The notes beneath the pieces are model-generated. The model had not been told where the DNA came from. It was given only the letters and a program-made list of their open reading frames with translations, and ran no database searches. Both the position numbers and the translations under genes were made by a program. This document shows, in pieces, positions 6,066 through 7,522 of a stretch of DNA of 7,522 nucleotides. Source of the stretch: Methyloceanibacter sp. (GTDB taxonomy: Bacteria > Pseudomonadota > Alphaproteobacteria > Rhizobiales > Methyloligellaceae); the NCBI GenBank assembly GCA_025449615.1, contig JANWJA010000071.1:1-7522 (forward strand), given 5' to 3'. The number at the start of each line of letters is the position of its first letter. Positions within the stretch are counted from its first letter, which is position 1.

Positions 6066-6437
6066 TTGTTATATCCTTTTTCCTAGCACGGCGGCCGCTC
6101 GAGGCGAGGGCCGCTGGCCGAAAGTTGTCCTGCTGACGCTGAAGGCGAGGCGATGCTCCACCAGCACCGGTCTGCGCACCCGAGGCGGCGGCGGCGAAAT
6201 CATCGCGGATAGGCGCGTGAGAATCTGCGCAGGCGTCCAGTCTCTCGCCACTTTCAGCCTCGGATTGTGTTGCTAAACTTCTGATGGGCCCGGGATGAGC
6301 CGGTGTGCGTGAGCTCCGCATCTACAGGGAACGCCACAAGAGGTGACCATACTCACCGGACGGGTCACCCACGCACTTTCCTCACACTGCGCCCTTTCCC
6401 GTTATTAAGCGAGCTATAGTTTCGCGACAGTTTTAGG
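6066..6437. other. Gene-free stretch upstream of the YHS-like gene
   Basis: About 430 nt separate the microprotein start (6065) from the YHS-like start (6499). Open frames on the minus strand here (for example 6321 to 6034) have Arg/Ala/Pro-rich products without domain character or good ribosome sites, so I do not call them. The stretch holds a dyad at 6342-6369, described separately, and ends at the candidate stress promoter. A short GC-rich inverted repeat (GCGGCC...GGCCGC) lies near 6091-6114. Nothing else is supported. Confidence 0.5.
6342..6369. promoter_or_regulatory. Dyad GGTGACC-N14-GGTCACC, possible operator
   Basis: GGTGACC (6342-6348) and its exact reverse complement GGTCACC (6363-6369) have matching edges 21 bp apart, two helical turns, placing both on one face of the helix. 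A third partial site (TCACC) lies between them. It is about 70 bp upstream of the candidate EcfG -35 box. The layout suits a dimeric activator or repressor; the protein is unknown. Confidence 0.35.
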
Positions 6438-6462
6438 GGAACCGGTGTCGAGGCGAGGCGTT
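6438..6462 (+). promoter_or_regulatory. Candidate EcfG (general stress response) promoter upstream of the YHS-like gene
   Basis: GGAAC (6438-6442) and CGTT (6459-6462) with exactly 16 nt between them match the EcfG consensus perfectly and are followed by TT. Transcription from about 6469 would give a leader of about 30 nt carrying the AAGGAGG ribosome site. An in-frame GTG at 6445 falls inside the promoter, which rules it out as the start of an mRNA made from here. Confidence 0.75.
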
Positions 6463-6485
6463 TTAGCTGCGCTGGGGGTCAACGC

Positions 6486-6492
6486 AAGGAGG
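6486..6492 (+). promoter_or_regulatory. Consensus ribosome binding site of the YHS-like gene
   Basis: AAGGAGG with a 6-nt spacer to ATG 6499 is a full anti-Shine-Dalgarno match and fixes the start of the signal peptide. Confidence 0.8.
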
Positions 6493-6498
6493 TTCACC

Positions 6499-6765
6499 AT
6501 GCTTAAGACTCACACCCTGCTCGCAGCCGCTCTCGCGCTTGGGCTCACCACGGCCGCTTATGCGGCAACGGGCGAGTTCAACAATCTCTGCGCCGAAGGA
6601 CTGGCACAGCATAAGCAGATCAAGACCGACTGCTCGATCAACGGCTCTTATCAGGGCAAGACCTATTGCTTCGGCAGCGACAACGCCAAAGAGACCTTCA
6701 TGAAGGACCCGGCGACCCATCTCACGAAAGCCGAGGCCTTTTATCAGAAGGAGCATCGCGGCTAG
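6499..6765 (+). CDS. Exported YHS-like domain protein (88 aa)
   Basis: Residues 1-22 form a Sec signal peptide (hydrophobic core LLAAALALGLTTAA, cleavage after AYA). The mature 66 residues contain Cys31, Cys45 and Cys57. The stretch DCSINGSYQGKTYCFGSDNA followed by KETFMKDPATHL closely follows the YHS pattern, in which a Tyr-x-Gly-Lys-x-Tyr-x-Phe strand leads into a helix with Phe and Pro (usually yYFcs..c...F..nP..yl). YHS domains occur in copper-transporting ATPases, mercury-resistance proteins and stand-alone exported proteins, and often bind or sense metals. The second Cys of the usual FC..C motif is absent here, so metal binding is uncertain. A full ribosome site and an exact EcfG-type promoter motif precede it, and a strong hairpin follows the stop, so it looks like a monocistronic stress-induced gene (inferred). 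Confidence 0.85.
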   Translation: MLKTHTLLAAALALGLTTAAYAATGEFNNLCAEGLAQHKQIKTDCSINGSYQGKTYCFGSDNAKETFMKDPATHLTKAEAFYQKEHRG

Positions 6766-6789
6766 ACTTTCCGTCTACTCGCGATGACG

Positions 6790-6819
6790 TAAGGGCCCGC
6801 GAAATCTCGCGGGCCCTTA
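6790..6819 (+). terminator. Strong hairpin terminator after the YHS-like gene
   Basis: A perfect 13-bp GC-rich stem (TAAGGGCCCGCGA at 6790-6802 with its complement at 6807-6819) closes a 4-nt loop, 24 nt after the stop codon. The following bases (TCGTATTT) are only moderately T-rich. It separates the YHS-like gene from the next gene. Confidence 0.75.
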
Positions 6820-6914
6820 TCGTATTTGGCATCCAGAATTGCCTGCTAGCTTTGAGAAATCGTGTCGCCGGAAGCCGCATCCTTGGCTATGCTGCGCGAC
6901 ACAAGGAGAATGTC

Positions 6915-7178
6915 ATGCACATCAGACCACTAATGTTGGGAGTTGCCGCAATCGTTGCGCTTGCCGGGCCTGCATTCGCGGCGGGCGAAGCGGAGCCGGC
7001 CGCGCCTGAATGCCGCAAGGCCGAAGTGAATCCCGTCACGGGGCACGTGCTCTGCGTCGAGCCGCTCGGGGCATCCGTCGAGGCGCCGCCGTCGGACGCG
7101 ATGAGCCCGTGCGAGCCGTTGAAAGATACCGGCGATTTTACCTATGCGCCGAACTGCAAGGACAAGCCTTCGGGCTAA
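6915..7178 (+). CDS. Small exported four-cysteine hypothetical protein (87 aa)
   Basis: A Sec signal peptide covers residues 1-23 (core LMLGVAAIVALAG, cleavage near AFA-A). The mature part of about 65 residues is Pro-rich, with four Cys (33, 47, 66, 81) likely forming two disulphides. Characteristic stretches are ECRKAEVNPVTGHVLCVEPL followed by GASVEAPP, and a C-terminal FTYAPNCK. The Cys-Arg-Lys-Ala-Glu-Val-Asn-Pro-Val-Thr-Gly-His pattern resembles a small secreted family seen in Bradyrhizobium relatives, without known function (recalled, not searched). ATG 6915 follows AGGAG by 6 nt; the frame runs open further upstream, but those codons belong to the terminator and intergenic region. The next gene starts 30 nt after its stop, so the two are probably one operon. 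I find no convincing promoter motif upstream. Confidence 0.82.
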   Translation: MHIRPLMLGVAAIVALAGPAFAAGEAEPAAPECRKAEVNPVTGHVLCVEPLGASVEAPPSDAMSPCEPLKDTGDFTYAPNCKDKPSG

Positions 7179-7208
7179 AAACAAAAGCAGGACTGGGGAG
7201 GGGGAAGA

Positions 7209-7522
7209 ATGTCGAGTAGTGTTGCGTGCCGATTTGTCTTGGCGGCCGGTTTGATCGTGGCGCTTTCGTCGCCTCTCCTCGCGCAAAATGGCGATCAGGC
7301 TCCGGGCAACGATCCGGCCGCGGAGGAGGGCATGCCGGGCGACCAGGAAGCGCCCGCGACACCGCCGCCCAATCTCGAATGTCACGGCAATCCGATTGAA
7401 GGCAGCGGCCAAGGCTTCTTGAGCTCGCAGGAAGCCTCTGAAGACGCGGCCATTGCCGCCTGGCTCGAGCTCGCCAAGAAACAAGATCCGCTGACCACAT
7501 GGGAGATTGCGGGCAAGGCCGA
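7209..7522 (+). CDS. Exported hypothetical protein (3' end outside window)
   Basis: The frame runs from ATG 7209 to the right edge (104 codons, no stop). Residues 1-25 form a Sec signal peptide (core FVLAAGLIVALSSPLLA, cleavage before Gln26). A Pro/Glu/Gly-rich low-complexity linker follows (about 27-55). The conserved-looking part begins NLECHGNPIEGSGQGFLSSQ and continues EASEDAAIAAWLELAKKQDP, then LTTWEIAGKA. The SSQEASEDAAIAAWLE stretch with a nearby Cys-His looks like a short helical domain of small secreted rhizobial proteins; this is familiar but unnamed. A purine-rich ribosome site (GGGGAGGGGGAAGA, 7195-7208) abuts the ATG. It starts 30 nt after the preceding exported-protein gene. Function unknown. 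Confidence 0.8.
   Translation, partial: MSSSVACRFVLAAGLIVALSSPLLAQNGDQAPGNDPAAEEGMPGDQEAPATPPPNLECHGNPIEGSGQGFLSSQEASEDAAIAAWLELAKKQDPLTTWEIAGKA

Noticed and set aside
6034..6321. Minus-strand open frames of 60-95 codons upstream of the microprotein
   Set aside because: Composition is Arg/Ala/Pro-rich with no domain, no good ribosome site, and one overlaps the microprotein in another frame.
6415..6420. TATAGT as a sigma70 -10 box for the YHS-like gene
   Set aside because: There is no acceptable -35 box at 16-18 nt; the exact EcfG motif just downstream is the better candidate.
6930..7484. 184-codon minus-strand open frame
   Set aside because: It overlaps two plus-strand genes with clear signal peptides and ribosome sites, and its product is Arg-rich shadow sequence.

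Overview
The window looks like chromosomal DNA from an alphaproteobacterium of the order Hyphomicrobiales (Rhizobiales), probably near Bradyrhizobium or Xanthobacteraceae. The evidence is the GC-rich coding style, the small-protein families present, two copies of a palindromic intergenic repeat of the GCATGATC...GATCATGC type common in that order, and two exact matches to the alphaproteobacterial general-stress promoter (EcfG type, GGAAC-N16-CGTT). Genus placement is inference.

Left part, minus strand (1-2874): a class A penicillin-binding protein (bifunctional peptidoglycan glycosyltransferase/transpeptidase, GTG start at 2874) is followed 95 nt downstream by an exported or membrane-anchored DUF1214-family protein that runs off the left edge. 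Middle part (2875-4867): a divergent promoter region leads to a 60-residue Lys-rich small protein on the plus strand. A hypothetical minus-strand gene converges on it and overlaps it by 95 nt. Next come a small minus-strand lipoprotein gene bracketed by the two palindromic repeats, and a membrane isoprenylcysteine carboxylmethyltransferase-like (PEMT/ICMT) protein.

Right part (4868-7522): a run of small membrane or exported proteins, mostly on the plus strand. They are a 131-residue four-helix membrane protein behind a candidate EcfG promoter, a 116-residue four-Cys exported protein, a 32-residue single-helix membrane microprotein on the minus strand, an exported YHS-like protein behind a second candidate EcfG promoter, a strong 13-bp hairpin terminator, and a two-gene run of exported hypothetical proteins, the second cut by the right edge.

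The window shows no tRNA or rRNA gene, CRISPR array, transposase, prophage structural gene or restriction/defence gene. The common theme is the cell envelope: wall synthesis, lipoprotein, membrane methyltransferase and small periplasmic proteins, with at least two units that may belong to the general stress regulon. The least described elements are the 32-residue microprotein, the two stress promoters, the 21-bp-spaced dyad upstream of the YHS gene and the antisense overlap at 3150-3244.
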